DNA of 64,000 bases from Prevotella sp. (GTDB taxonomy: Bacteria > Bacteroidota > Bacteroidia > Bacteroidales > Bacteroidaceae): assembly GCA_017447515.1 (NCBI GenBank), contig JAFSNG010000057.1, positions 32,813 to 96,812 of the forward strand. Direction: 5' to 3'. A program made the translations under genes and the position numbers. Positions within the stretch are counted from its first letter, which is position 1, and each line of letters starts with the position of its first letter. The notes under the pieces were generated by a model. It had not been told where the DNA came from, ran no database searches, and saw only the letters and a program-made list of their open reading frames with translations. Positions 35,739-44,973 of this stretch are shown piece by piece.

Positions 35739-36281
35739 ATGAAGAAGATTTTTGCTGTTGCACTTGTTGCAATGATGACTATGACTGCAAACGCTCAGGT
35801 TTACGTAGGTGGCGGTATTGGTTTCCAGACCAGCTCTAACGATGGTGATAGCGAGACCATCATCAAACTCCTTCCTGAGATTGGTTACAACCTCAATGAG
35901 AACTGGGCAGTAGGTATTGCTTTCGGTTACGGTCAGAACCAGACCAAAATTAACGGTGTAAAGGTTAAGAACAAGGTATTCGAGATTGCTCCCTATGCTC
36001 GTTACACCTTCCTCAAGCTTGACAAGGTGAACGTGTTTGTTGACGGTGGTGTTGACTATGTGCACTCTGATGCTGATGGTCTGAAGTCTAATGCTTTCGG
36101 TGTAGGTGTAAAGCCCGGTGTTGCTATCAACCTCAACGACAAGCTGAGCTTCGTTACTCACTTCGGTTTCCTCGGTTACCAGTATGATAAGGTTGACGTA
36201 GATGGTGCTAAGGCTACAAACACCTTCGGTTTTGACCTCGATGGCAACAACCTGACCTTCGGTCTCTACTACAACTTCTAA
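35739..36281 (+). CDS. Small outer membrane beta-barrel protein
   Basis: The 180-residue protein has a signal peptide cleaved after TANAQ (residue 20) and eight alternating hydrophobic strands, beginning VYVGGGIGFQ and ending LTFGLYYNF with terminal phenylalanine. It is an OmpX/OmpW-size porin-like barrel; a ligand cannot be named. Codon choice differs from neighbours: GGT, GTT, GCT, AAC, CTC and TAC dominate, as in highly expressed genes. Together with its own promoter, leader stem-loop and strong terminator this points to an abundant, monocistronic surface protein. Confidence 0.85.
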   Translation: MKKIFAVALVAMMTMTANAQVYVGGGIGFQTSSNDGDSETIIKLLPEIGYNLNENWAVGIAFGYGQNQTKINGVKVKNKVFEIAPYARYTFLKLDKVNVFVDGGVDYVHSDADGLKSNAFGVGVKPGVAINLNDKLSFVTHFGFLGYQYDKVDVDGAKATNTFGFDLDGNNLTFGLYYNF

Positions 36282-36332
36282 TTCATAGTAATTAGAAAAG
36301 TAACGAAATCAAAGCGATTTGATTATAAAAAT

Positions 36333-36365
36333 CGGGAGCAACCATTGCGGCTGCTCCCGTTTTTT
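36333..36365 (+). terminator. Rho-independent terminator of the barrel gene
   Basis: CGGGAGCA at 36333-36340 pairs with TGCTCCCG at 36352-36359 across an 11-nt loop, directly followed by six Ts. It lies 52 bp after the stop codon. Confidence 0.85.
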
Positions 36366-36400
36366 GTAATATTTTTAGTCGTGGGGCGCAGACGCTTTTT

Positions 36401-37492
36401 TTATTTGAAAGTGAAGTCGGTCTTTTCCACGCCGTAGCCGTAGATGGTCTTGAAGTCGTTCTTCATAGAGATGACGGTATAGCCGGCTTCGCGCCATTTC
36501 GCCTCACGACGGGCACCCTCGGCCAGGTCGGCATGATCGCGGGCATCGTCGTCAGCCACAAGCATGAACGTGGCGGTGCGGTACTTCGGGTTGCTCATGC
36601 AGTAGTTGTGCATGGCACAGTCGCCGCTGCTGTTGCCGAACGACAACACGGGCTGCTTGCCAATCTCCTGACTGATTTGGCGCACCTTGTTGGTCTTCAG
36701 GTTCTTGATGATCAGACTGTCCGTGCGCACCAGATACTCATCCTTTCCCATGGTGTAGTCCACACCGACGTTATCGCCCTGCTTGTTGGAGCTAAGGCAA
36801 ACGTCCATGCCAATGACCCTGTTAGGCTCGATACCCAGCGACTCCACCAGCGAGCGGCAGATGAAGCGGTCGGAACCGGAAACGACATAATAAGTGAAGC
36901 CGTTGTCCTTCAGATAGTCGAACACCTCCAGCATGGGTTTGTAGAAGCTCTCGGCGTAGGTCATCCCCTTGAATCCATTGGCTGGCGTGGCGGCGTAGGT
37001 CTTCACGTAGGCGTCAAACTCGGTGAGCGTCATGCCAGCGTAGGCCTTGGCTGCCGCACGGGCGTGAATCATGTCGAAGTGGTCAGGCAGCGCCGTCCCG
37101 TTGCGCACGAAGTCGCGGATGTCCTGTGCTGCCTGGCGCACATCGTCGGGAGCCCTATCCTTGTACGTGGGATCGTCTAGGGCGCGGTATTCTAGCAGGT
37201 TGTACTCAAAATAGGTGGGATAGAGTTCCCCGATGAATGTGCCGTCCATGTCGAACGTGGCGATGCGGTCCTCCTCACGGATGAAGTTGCCGGACTGCGG
37301 GTTGGTTACGTCCTCCACATACGTCTTCAGCGTGGTCAGTGCCTCACACTGGTTCCACAGGGTGAAATACTCCTTCGGTGTTGGTGGTGTCACCGATTTC
37401 TTGTCGTCATCCTTGCTGCACGATGTCAGCAATGGCCCTTGTGCCACCACGCACATCAGGGCAATCATCAGAAATAAATGCTTTTTGAGCAT
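36401..37492 (-). CDS. HAD-family phosphatase lipoprotein
   Basis: A 363-residue lipoprotein (lipobox LLTSC, C25) of the haloacid dehalogenase superfamily. Motif I is FDMDGTF (nucleophile D81, acid D83), motif II the serine of VVSGSDRF near 230, and the late acidic motif GNSSGDCAM near 310. The layout resembles phosphoserine-phosphatase-like acid phosphatases, exported to the periplasm or outer membrane; the substrate is unknown. The ATG at 37492 gives the complete lipoprotein signal; the longer open frame upstream is only overlap with the mscS end. It lies 20 bp after mscS on the same strand and is probably co-transcribed. Confidence 0.85.
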   Translation of the reverse strand: MLKKHLFLMIALMCVVAQGPLLTSCSKDDDKKSVTPPTPKEYFTLWNQCEALTTLKTYVEDVTNPQSGNFIREEDRIATFDMDGTFIGELYPTYFEYNLLEYRALDDPTYKDRAPDDVRQAAQDIRDFVRNGTALPDHFDMIHARAAAKAYAGMTLTEFDAYVKTYAATPANGFKGMTYAESFYKPMLEVFDYLKDNGFTYYVVSGSDRFICRSLVESLGIEPNRVIGMDVCLSSNKQGDNVGVDYTMGKDEYLVRTDSLIIKNLKTNKVRQISQEIGKQPVLSFGNSSGDCAMHNYCMSNPKYRTATFMLVADDDARDHADLAEGARREAKWREAGYTVISMKNDFKTIYGYGVEKTDFTFK

Positions 37493-37512
37493 ATCGTTTT
37501 CGTTATTGTTAT

Positions 37513-39873
37513 TTATTGCTTGATGTGTACGTCCTGTTGCGGGAATGGAATCTCGATGCCGTTCTGGTTGAGGGTTTCGTAGATGCAGCGGAGCACTTCG
37601 CTGATGACATACGACTTCTTGGGGGCCTCGGCCCAGACGAACATCTTGAGGTTGATGCCAGAATCGCTGAGTTCGCCAACGACGGAGCGGACTTTCTTTG
37701 AACGGTCCATCCAATGATGGTTCAGCTGGCTGACGGCTTCGTCGGCCAACTGCATTACTTTCTGTAGGTCGCTGCCATAGGCCACGCTGTAAGGCACGGC
37801 GGCGAGTACGTAGCTGTGGTTGCGCGTCAGGTTCTTGTAGTTGTTAGAGAACAGCTGTGAGTTCTGGAAGGTAATGATTTCACCATAGAGCGACTCGATG
37901 GAGGTGGAGGTGTAGCTGATGTTGGTGACGCGGCCGATGGTGTTGTTAACCTCTATCCAGTCACCCACCTTGATGCGGCCGGTCATGAGCGAGGCACCGT
38001 AGAAGATGTTCTCGATGATGTTCTTCGAGGCGAAACCGATACCGGTACTGAGTCCGCCAGTGATGGCCAGCAGCCACGAGAGGCTGATGTGGAAGATAGA
38101 GAGCGACAGGAGCAGCCAGCAGCCCCAGATGAAGATCTGGATGACGTTCTTCGACATGGCAGTGCGGCTGTCGGCGGAATCGGGGTCGCGGTTGACGTAG
38201 TGCAGGTGCAGTAGTCGCAAGAGCGTCTTGCTGAGCCACGAGAAGAAGAACCACAGACAGATGACCATTGTAAGCTTGAGGATGCTGATGGTGAAATTCT
38301 CCTGTTGGGTGCCCGACGCGAGGTCTGTTGAGTCGGACAGGTCGATGAACTTGTATTTGAAGATGTCCCAGCAGAGGTCGCTAAGGTTGAACACGTCGGC
38401 GGCCCACCAGACGCTGAGCATAATGGAAAGGACGCTGAGCGAGGGTAGCACGACCTGATAGACGAGGTCGAAGGACCACGTCTTGGTGACGGGGGCTTCG
38501 GCCAGCTGGCGACGTTCGCCATAGAGCTTGAGGTATTGTGACAAGCAGGTGATGGTGAGGATGCACGTAAGCTGCATAATCCACCAGATGAGCACCTGTA
38601 CGGCCAATAGCGTGTAGCCCGACCACGAGCAGATGACGGAAGCAATGAACACCACGAGCGAGATGTAGGTGAAGAACATGTCGGAGCGTGGTACGTTGCG
38701 TTTGTGTCGGTGGATGACGCTCCATTGCCACAGGGCGCAAAGCAATAGGATGGGTGGGAAGAGGATGTTTACCAACTCATTGGGAATGAGGATGATGCGG
38801 AAGGCAATGACTAGGAATCCAACGGCTATCAACGGGGTGTAGATGCGGAAGGCGCTCTTGATTTGGTCGCCTTTGACACGCAGCAGTAGCGAGAACAGGA
38901 TGACGCCCAGGAGCCAGGCGTAGGTCACCAGCAGATTGGCGGCCATGATGAAGAAATGCTGTTCGACGGTGGCCAGCGTGATGCCGAGGATGATTGCGAA
39001 GGTGACCGTTGTCGTAGCCATCGTGATGCAGGCGCGCTTCTTCATGAATTCCTCAGTGCGGAACTTCTTGGGAACGACGTAGCGGATAATCACGAAATTG
39101 AGCAGCGAGGCGAGGATGGCGTAGAGGATGACACCCATGAGCAGTCCGAAGATGAAACGCGAGTCCCATTGTGAATTGTCGGTGGGGCGGTATTTCTTTT
39201 CGACAGTACGCGACATGAAGCGCCAGTAGCGGTCGAAGTTCTGGAGAATGTCCAGGTAGGAGTCGCTGCCATTGAGGAAGATGCCGGTCTGAATCTCGTT
39301 ATAGCGCTTCTGGGCATAGTCGTTCATTCGCGACAGCCGCTTCTCGGTATGGTCGTACATATCGATGTAGTCGTTCAGCTTCTCGCGGTTATCCTCGAGC
39401 ATATCGCGTATTTCGTATGCCAATGCCAGACAGGCGGTACGATCCTTTTGTGCCTGAGAATTGAGCACGCGCTGGGGCATCGTGTTGAGCGTGCCGATGA
39501 GCGAGTCGTAGCGGGCTATGTCGCTCTCCGTCTTGCTCATAAACTGCTTGAAGGGTACGCGCTGGCGCTGGAATTCCTGATACTGCTCGGTGGCCTCGTG
39601 ACAGGCGTAGGTCAGGTCGAACACGTAGTCCTGCTTCTGTGAGTATAGCATCAGCGAATTCTGGTCTGAACGCTTCATGATGGCTATGAGCTGGCTAACC
39701 ATCTGTTCGTTGCGCTTACGGTCCAGTTCAGAGCGTTCTGTCAGCTCATGGTGTTGGGTATTCAGTTCTGCGCGCAGTATCTTTAACGTCTGTGCCAGGT
39801 CTTTCTCTTTCAGCACGGCATGGGTGCTGAGCGTGGCCAGTAAAATGACTATAATGATAAGAAAACGCTTCAT
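37513..39873 (-). CDS. Large MscS-family mechanosensitive channel
   Basis: The 786-residue protein has a cleavable signal peptide (MKRFLIIIVILLATLSTHA), a periplasmic coiled-coil region (about 25-230), eleven or so membrane spans, and a C-terminal MscS core (about 560-780) with the pore helix GGLSTGIGFASKNIIENIFYGASLM and the beta domain VGDWIEVNNTIGRVTNI. It resembles the MscK/YbdG-size channels that release solutes during hypo-osmotic shock. The ATG at 39873 starts 19 bp after a -7 box; the frame extends further upstream through that promoter, so the longer start is rejected. Confidence 0.9.
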   Translation of the reverse strand: MKRFLIIIVILLATLSTHAVLKEKDLAQTLKILRAELNTQHHELTERSELDRKRNEQMVSQLIAIMKRSDQNSLMLYSQKQDYVFDLTYACHEATEQYQEFQRQRVPFKQFMSKTESDIARYDSLIGTLNTMPQRVLNSQAQKDRTACLALAYEIRDMLEDNREKLNDYIDMYDHTEKRLSRMNDYAQKRYNEIQTGIFLNGSDSYLDILQNFDRYWRFMSRTVEKKYRPTDNSQWDSRFIFGLLMGVILYAILASLLNFVIIRYVVPKKFRTEEFMKKRACITMATTTVTFAIILGITLATVEQHFFIMAANLLVTYAWLLGVILFSLLLRVKGDQIKSAFRIYTPLIAVGFLVIAFRIILIPNELVNILFPPILLLCALWQWSVIHRHKRNVPRSDMFFTYISLVVFIASVICSWSGYTLLAVQVLIWWIMQLTCILTITCLSQYLKLYGERRQLAEAPVTKTWSFDLVYQVVLPSLSVLSIMLSVWWAADVFNLSDLCWDIFKYKFIDLSDSTDLASGTQQENFTISILKLTMVICLWFFFSWLSKTLLRLLHLHYVNRDPDSADSRTAMSKNVIQIFIWGCWLLLSLSIFHISLSWLLAITGGLSTGIGFASKNIIENIFYGASLMTGRIKVGDWIEVNNTIGRVTNISYTSTSIESLYGEIITFQNSQLFSNNYKNLTRNHSYVLAAVPYSVAYGSDLQKVMQLADEAVSQLNHHWMDRSKKVRSVVGELSDSGINLKMFVWAEAPKKSYVISEVLRCIYETLNQNGIEIPFPQQDVHIKQ

Positions 39874-39891
39874 TGTCGTAATTTTTGTGCG

Positions 39892-39899
39892 CAAAGTTA
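39892..39899 (-). promoter_or_regulatory. -7 box for mscS and the HAD lipoprotein gene
   Basis: TAACTTTG on the minus strand, ending 18 bp before the mscS ATG. It faces away from the kinase promoter at 39922-39929, so one short divergent region serves both directions. Confidence 0.5.
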
Positions 39900-39921
39900 C
39901 GAATAATTTCAAAGAAATCAT

Positions 39922-39929
39922 TATCTTTG
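39922..39929 (+). promoter_or_regulatory. -7 box for the sugar kinase-like gene
   Basis: TATCTTTG on the plus strand, ending 18 bp before the ATG. No clear -33 TTTG. Confidence 0.5.
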
Positions 39930-39947
39930 CAGAAAAATTAACGAAAT

Positions 39948-40844
39948 ATGATACTGATAGCAGATAGCGGAGGCACCAAGACCGACTGGTTGCTCATCCA
40001 TTCTTCCGGCATTAGGAAGGGCGAGGTCATCGCCACGTTCCACACACAGGGCATCACGCCCATCCATCAGACTCCAGACATCATCCGCCACATTTTAGGG
40101 CAGGAACTGATGTCGCAGTTGTCTACTTTTCCCCGTGCACAACTCATCGGTTCGGGTGTATTGGAAAAGCCGCTGATGTCCGATTTGCAGGTGTTTTTCT
40201 ACGGCAGTGGCTGCACGCCCGCACATGTACCTATGATGAAACAGATGTTGGGCGAGGTGTTCGACCCGCAGAAGGTGGAGGTGCATAGCGACCTGATGGC
40301 TGCGGCGCGTGCGCTCTGTCAGCGTGAGGAGGGCATTGCCTGCATCCTCGGAACGGGTGCCAACAGTTGCCTCTACGACGGTAAGGATATCGTGCAGAAT
40401 ACGCCGGCCTTGGGCTATATCCTGGGTGACGAAGGCGGTGGCGCCGTGCTGGGACGGATGTTTATGAATGCCATCTTCAAGAATCCGGCGTATGCGGCCA
40501 TTCGCGACGAATACCTGAAGGAAACGAAACTGACACAGGCTGACATCATCCAGAAGGTGTACCGTGAACCGCTGGCGAACCGTTTCCTCGCCACGACGTC
40601 ACTGTTCATCGTCGAACGGCAGGACAACCGCCTGCTGCGCGACTTGGTGATTGAGAATTTCCGCGAGTTCTTCCGCAAGAATATCGTGCCTTACAAGCGT
40701 CCTGACCTGCCGGTACATTTCGTGGGCTCTATGGCTCATCACTATCCTGCAGCACTACAAGAGGCTGCAGAGGTAGAGGGATTCCACGTGATGTCAATCG
40801 TCCAGAGTCCTATTGATGGCCTGATGGCTTATCACTCGCGTTAA
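39948..40844 (+). CDS. N-acetylglucosamine kinase-like protein (BadF/BadG family)
   Basis: A 298-residue ASKHA-fold protein. The phosphate-1 loop is ADSGGTKTDW at residues 5-14, the phosphate-2 loop ILGTGANSCLYDG near 130, and GDEGGGAVLG near 155 is the family motif shared with N-acetylglucosamine kinases. It probably phosphorylates an amino sugar, for instance from wall recycling, in the cytoplasm. Substrate is not certain from sequence; glucosamine or another sugar is possible. Its stop overlaps the end of the converging dsbD gene by 4 bp. Confidence 0.82.
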   Translation: MILIADSGGTKTDWLLIHSSGIRKGEVIATFHTQGITPIHQTPDIIRHILGQELMSQLSTFPRAQLIGSGVLEKPLMSDLQVFFYGSGCTPAHVPMMKQMLGEVFDPQKVEVHSDLMAAARALCQREEGIACILGTGANSCLYDGKDIVQNTPALGYILGDEGGGAVLGRMFMNAIFKNPAYAAIRDEYLKETKLTQADIIQKVYREPLANRFLATTSLFIVERQDNRLLRDLVIENFREFFRKNIVPYKRPDLPVHFVGSMAHHYPAALQEAAEVEGFHVMSIVQSPIDGLMAYHSR

Positions 40845-42859
40845 TCGTATTTCTTCAGTCCTTCGCGGAGGAAATCGACGTAGGCGGCAACGTCCTCATC
40901 ATACGAGCGGCTACCCATCAATGGGTGGCCCTCATTGTTTAGCAGGACATAGAACGGCTGGGCATTGGCGCCGAACTTCGTACGCTGCAGGTAGCTCCAC
41001 TTGTCGCCAACGGTGCGCAGGGTGCGCTTTTGGCCGTTCTCCGTCACCTCAATGGGTTCAGCCAATGGCGTCTTGTCGTCGACATAGAGCGACACGAGGA
41101 CGTATTTTTTGTTCAGCAGGTCTGCCACCTGTGGGTCGCTCCATACGGCGGCTTCCATCTTGCGACAGTTGACGCAGCCGAAGCCGGTGAAGTCTACAAT
41201 GACGGGTTTGCCCTCGGCTTTGGCAGCGGCCATGCCTTGTTCGTAGTCGGTAAAGCGTGCCTCGACACTGCCTTGGTAGAGGTTGAAGTCCTGCGTGTTC
41301 ATGGGTGGCGTGAAGGCGCTGATGGCCTTACACGGTGCACCCCACAAGCCAGGAATCATATAGACGGTAAAGGCCAGCGAGGCCATTGCCAGGAAGAACT
41401 GGGGTACGTTGGTGCGGCGGTCTTCGTCGTCGTGGGGGAACTTGATCCAGCCCAACAGGTAAGCACCTAACAGTCCGAAGATGACAATCCACAGGGCGAG
41501 GAATACTTCGCGGTCGAGGATATGCCAGCCGTAGGCGAGGTCTGCCACACTGAGGAATTTCAATGCAAAGGCGAGTTCGATGAATCCCAGCACGACCTTG
41601 ATGGTGTTCATCCATCCGCCCGACTTGGGAGCCTGCTTGAGCAGCGACGGGAACAAGGCAAAGAGCGTAAAGGGAATGGCCAGCGCAATGGCGAAGCCCA
41701 GCATGCCGATGGTAGGTCCGAGGATGGAGCCCTGGGTGGACACGGCCACAAGGAGGAATCCGATGATGGGACCTGTACACGAGAACGATACCAGCACCAG
41801 CGTGAAGGCCATGAGGAAGATGGAGAGCAGACCTGTGGTGCTTTCCGATTTGGCGTCAATCTTCGACGACCACGACGAGGGCAGCGTCAGTTCGAAGGCA
41901 CCGAAGAAGGAGGCAGCAAACACCACCAGCAGCAGACAGAACAGGATGTTGAATACGGCATTGGTGGCGAGGGCGTTCAGTGCGCTGGCACCGAAGAGCA
42001 GCGTGACTGCCAAACCCAGCAGCACGTAGATGACGACGATGCTCAGTCCGTAGACGGTAGCCTCACGGATGGCCTTCGAGCGTTCCTTGTTACGTTTCAG
42101 GAAGAACGAGACGGTCATGGGAATGATAGGCCACACACAGGGGGTGAACAGGGCGAGGAAACCACCCAGCAGTCCTTCCAGGAATATCATCCACAGGGCA
42201 ATATTGGTGGTGTCAGATGCTTCGCCGTTCAATGCCTGCAGTTCGCCAATGACGGGTTGCCAAAGGTCGCTCTGGGAGATAGATGGAGATTGCGGAAGAT
42301 AGATGGAGTCAGAGGACGTTTCTGTAGTTTTCAGCGTGTCAGACACTTGTCCTTTATCTTCCTCTATTTTCTCTTTATCTTCCTCTTTCTTCTTATCTGC
42401 TTTTATTTCGCCTGTGGCAGCAAGTTCGATGGTCGACGGTGGCATACACATCTGGTCGTTGCAGGCACCGTATTCCACATAGCACTTGATGTCGTACTTG
42501 GGCTGGGTAAACTGTATCTTCTGCACGAAAGTCACGGAACCCTCGAAATAGCGCAGCTCCATGTCGAACATCTTGTCGAACATTTTCAGCTCCTTGCCCC
42601 TGAACTTCAGACCTCCTACGGTTTTAGCGCCTTCCATCTTGTCAGCATGGAAGGTAGTTGAAATGGGACCGTCGTTACCCAAACCAGTGGAATAGACGTG
42701 CCACCCGGGGTCGATGGTGGCAGAAAACAGCAGTTCTCCCTCGGTGTCGCTGATTTTCTTCAGTTCCGAGCGCACGTGAACGGGGTCTTGCATCTGGGCT
42801 GCTACGGTCATTACCGCCAGGAGCAGCACGAGTGTCGTTAGGGCTTTTTTCATCTTCAT
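40841..42859 (-). CDS. DsbD-family protein-disulfide reductase
   Basis: The 672-residue protein has a signal peptide (MKMKKALTTLVLLLAVMTVAAQ), an N-terminal immunoglobulin-like DsbD-alpha domain (about 25-150), a charged linker (Lys/Glu-rich), eight membrane spans of the CcdA/DsbD type (about 240-510), and a C-terminal thioredoxin-like domain with a CVNC redox pair in TGFGCVNCRKME. It passes electrons from cytoplasmic thioredoxin to periplasmic disulfides. Two ATGs (42859 and 42853) can start it; I prefer 42859, 16 bp after the -7 box. A much longer frame upstream is overlap with the mannanase gene. Confidence 0.9.
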   Translation of the reverse strand: MKMKKALTTLVLLLAVMTVAAQMQDPVHVRSELKKISDTEGELLFSATIDPGWHVYSTGLGNDGPISTTFHADKMEGAKTVGGLKFRGKELKMFDKMFDMELRYFEGSVTFVQKIQFTQPKYDIKCYVEYGACNDQMCMPPSTIELAATGEIKADKKKEEDKEKIEEDKGQVSDTLKTTETSSDSIYLPQSPSISQSDLWQPVIGELQALNGEASDTTNIALWMIFLEGLLGGFLALFTPCVWPIIPMTVSFFLKRNKERSKAIREATVYGLSIVVIYVLLGLAVTLLFGASALNALATNAVFNILFCLLLVVFAASFFGAFELTLPSSWSSKIDAKSESTTGLLSIFLMAFTLVLVSFSCTGPIIGFLLVAVSTQGSILGPTIGMLGFAIALAIPFTLFALFPSLLKQAPKSGGWMNTIKVVLGFIELAFALKFLSVADLAYGWHILDREVFLALWIVIFGLLGAYLLGWIKFPHDDEDRRTNVPQFFLAMASLAFTVYMIPGLWGAPCKAISAFTPPMNTQDFNLYQGSVEARFTDYEQGMAAAKAEGKPVIVDFTGFGCVNCRKMEAAVWSDPQVADLLNKKYVLVSLYVDDKTPLAEPIEVTENGQKRTLRTVGDKWSYLQRTKFGANAQPFYVLLNNEGHPLMGSRSYDEDVAAYVDFLREGLKKYD

Positions 42860-42875
42860 TGTCAATTTTTCCGTG

Positions 42876-42883
42876 CAAAAGTA
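42876..42883 (-). promoter_or_regulatory. -7 box for dsbD
   Basis: TACTTTTG on the minus strand, ending 16 bp before the chosen ATG. It lies 22 bp from the oppositely oriented GH5 box. Confidence 0.5.
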
Positions 42884-42905
42884 CGAAATATTCTGCAATA
42901 TTTTG

Positions 42906-42913
42906 TACCTTTG
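42906..42913 (+). promoter_or_regulatory. -7 box for the GH5 mannanase gene
   Basis: TACCTTTG on the plus strand, ending 25 bp before the mannanase ATG. Its presence excludes the longer upstream start of that reading frame. Confidence 0.5.
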
Positions 42914-42938
42914 CGCCATAAAATATATTAAAACGGCA

Positions 42939-44231
42939 ATGAAACACTTACTTTTACTCCTTGTGGCAGCTGCGCTTACCGTGAGTTGCGGACAGAAAAC
43001 GACAGAAAAAAGCGATTTCGTACGCGTGGAAAACGGCCATTTCGTGCGCGCAGGCAAACCTTATTATTATGTAGGTACCAATTTCTGGTATGGAGCCATC
43101 CTTGGTTCTGAAGGTCAGGGCGGCAATCGCGAACGCCTGGCTCAGGAACTTGACGAGATGAAGCGTATGGGTATCGACAACCTGCGCATCCTCGTGGGCA
43201 GCGATGGCGAGCGTGGCGTCAAGACCAAGGTGGAACCGACGTTGCAGGAGGCTCCTGGCGTATATAACGACACCATTCTGGCTGGTCTCGACTGGCTGTT
43301 GCAGGAGATGGGTAAGCGCGATATGGTCGCTGTGCTCTACCTGAACAACTCGTGGGAGTGGAGTGGGGGATATGGCTTCTATCTGGAGCACGCTGGTGCT
43401 GGCAAACAGCCGCGTCCTGACGATGCGGGCTATCCGGCTTTCATGCAGGCCATGTCGAAGTATGCTACCAACGAGAAGGCGCATCAGCTGTTCTACGACT
43501 ATGTGCGGTTCATCATCAGTCGCACCAACCGCTATACTGGTCTGGCCTATAAGGACGATCCTGCCATCATGTCGTGGCAGATTGGCAACGAGCCGCGAGC
43601 ATTCTCGACGGAGGCACTGCCCGCTTTCGAGAAGTGGATTAGCGAGGCTGCGGCTCTCATTCGCGAACTCGACCCCAACCACCTGATATCTATTGGTAGC
43701 GAGGGCTCATGGGGTTGCGAAAACGACTACAATTGTTGGGAACGCATCTGCAGTGACCAGAATGTGGACTACTGCAATGTCCACCTGTGGCCCTACAACT
43801 GGGGCTGGGCAAAGCCTGACTCACTCATCGAACATCTGCCGCGTGCCTGCGAGAATACGAAGGAGTATATTGACAAACACCTCGCCATTTGCGACCGTAT
43901 CGGAAAGCCGCTCGTGATGGAGGAGTTCGGTTATCCGCGCGATGGATTTTCCTTTGCGCAGGGCAGTCCCACGACGGGGCGTGACGGATACTACCGTTAT
44001 GTATTCTCCCTTGTGGCGGACAATGCCGAGCAGGGTGGAAAATTTGCAGGCTGCAACTTTTGGGGCTGGGGTGGTTTTGCCAAACCCACCCACGAACAAT
44101 GGCAGGTAGGCGACGACTACACGGGTGATCCTGCCCAGGAGGCTCAGGGGCTCAATTCCGTCTTCTCCTCCGACAGCACCACCCTCGCTGTCGTCCGCGA
44201 GCAAGTCGACCGCATGAGCCGCGTGAAATAA
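42939..44231 (+). CDS. GH5 (subfamily 7-like) beta-mannanase lipoprotein
   Basis: A 430-residue lipoprotein (lipobox LTVSC, C17) that is one GH5 TIM barrel of the GH5_7 mannanase type. The acid/base is E218 in WQIGNEPR and the nucleophile E329 in VMEEFGYPR; NFWYGAIL near residue 48 is the usual start of the barrel. It should cleave beta-1,4-mannan or manno-oligosaccharides at the cell surface or in the periplasm. The ATG at 42939 begins the lipoprotein signal and follows a -7 box. No SusC/D genes are nearby. Confidence 0.9.
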   Translation: MKHLLLLLVAAALTVSCGQKTTEKSDFVRVENGHFVRAGKPYYYVGTNFWYGAILGSEGQGGNRERLAQELDEMKRMGIDNLRILVGSDGERGVKTKVEPTLQEAPGVYNDTILAGLDWLLQEMGKRDMVAVLYLNNSWEWSGGYGFYLEHAGAGKQPRPDDAGYPAFMQAMSKYATNEKAHQLFYDYVRFIISRTNRYTGLAYKDDPAIMSWQIGNEPRAFSTEALPAFEKWISEAAALIRELDPNHLISIGSEGSWGCENDYNCWERICSDQNVDYCNVHLWPYNWGWAKPDSLIEHLPRACENTKEYIDKHLAICDRIGKPLVMEEFGYPRDGFSFAQGSPTTGRDGYYRYVFSLVADNAEQGGKFAGCNFWGWGGFAKPTHEQWQVGDDYTGDPAQEAQGLNSVFSSDSTTLAVVREQVDRMSRVK

Positions 44232-44272
44232 GTGTTACAACCATTTCCGACTATTCAAAAAAGACAAGACTT

Positions 44273-44962
44273 ATGAGAAAGACCATTGTATTATGGATGA
44301 TGCTGGTGCTGACGACGTGCTGTGCGCTGGCACAGACTTCGACGACGGAGGTGCTGTTTGAGACGACAGCTGGTAACATTCGTATAGCGTTGTTCGACGA
44401 TACACCCCAGCATCGCGACAATTTCCTGAATAATGTCAAGGAGCACGTGTATGATTCGCTGTTGTTCCACCGAGTCATCAAGAACTTCATGGTGCAGTGT
44501 GGCGACCTCCATAGCAAGCACGCTAAGCCCGGACAACAGTTGGGCTATGGTGACTATAACTACACCGTAGAGGCTGAGTTCCGCCTGCCCAAGCTCTACC
44601 ATCGTCGCGGAATGGTGGCAATGGCTCGTGAGGGCGACAGGGTCAATCCCGAGAGGCGCAGTTCAGCATGTCAGTTTTACATTGTCTGGGGTCAGGTGTG
44701 CAGTGATGCCCGTCTGGAGAAGGTTCAGGAACGTCTGGACGCTGCCACTCTGGGGCAGGTAAAGCTGACGCCAGAGATGATTGAGGTCTATAAGACAATA
44801 GGCGGTACGCCACATCTCGATGGCCAGTATACCGTCTTTGGTGAAGTGGTGGAAGGGTTGGATGTCGTCGACCGTATACAACAGCAGGCGGTCGATGAGA
44901 ACGACCGCCCGCTGGAGGATATCCGTGTGTTAAAAGCAACAGTAACGAAAGGCCTCAAGTAG
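44273..44962 (+). CDS. Cyclophilin-type peptidyl-prolyl isomerase, exported
   Basis: The 229-residue protein has a signal peptide (cleaved near CCALAQ, residue 21) and a cyclophilin domain: FHRVIKNFMVQCGD near 64-77, GMVAMAR near 110 and SSACQFYIVWG near 125-135, which contain the active-site R and F positions. An insertion (about 140-175, containing ARLEKVQERLDAATLGQ) separates the last strands, and GQYTVFGEVVEGLDVVDRI then closes the fold; such insertions are usual in Bacteroidetes cyclophilins. It assists folding of envelope proteins. Promoter not evident; it follows the mannanase by 41 bp and may be co-transcribed. Confidence 0.9.
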   Translation: MRKTIVLWMMLVLTTCCALAQTSTTEVLFETTAGNIRIALFDDTPQHRDNFLNNVKEHVYDSLLFHRVIKNFMVQCGDLHSKHAKPGQQLGYGDYNYTVEAEFRLPKLYHRRGMVAMAREGDRVNPERRSSACQFYIVWGQVCSDARLEKVQERLDAATLGQVKLTPEMIEVYKTIGGTPHLDGQYTVFGEVVEGLDVVDRIQQQAVDENDRPLEDIRVLKATVTKGLK

Positions 44963-44973
44963 GTCCTGATTAC

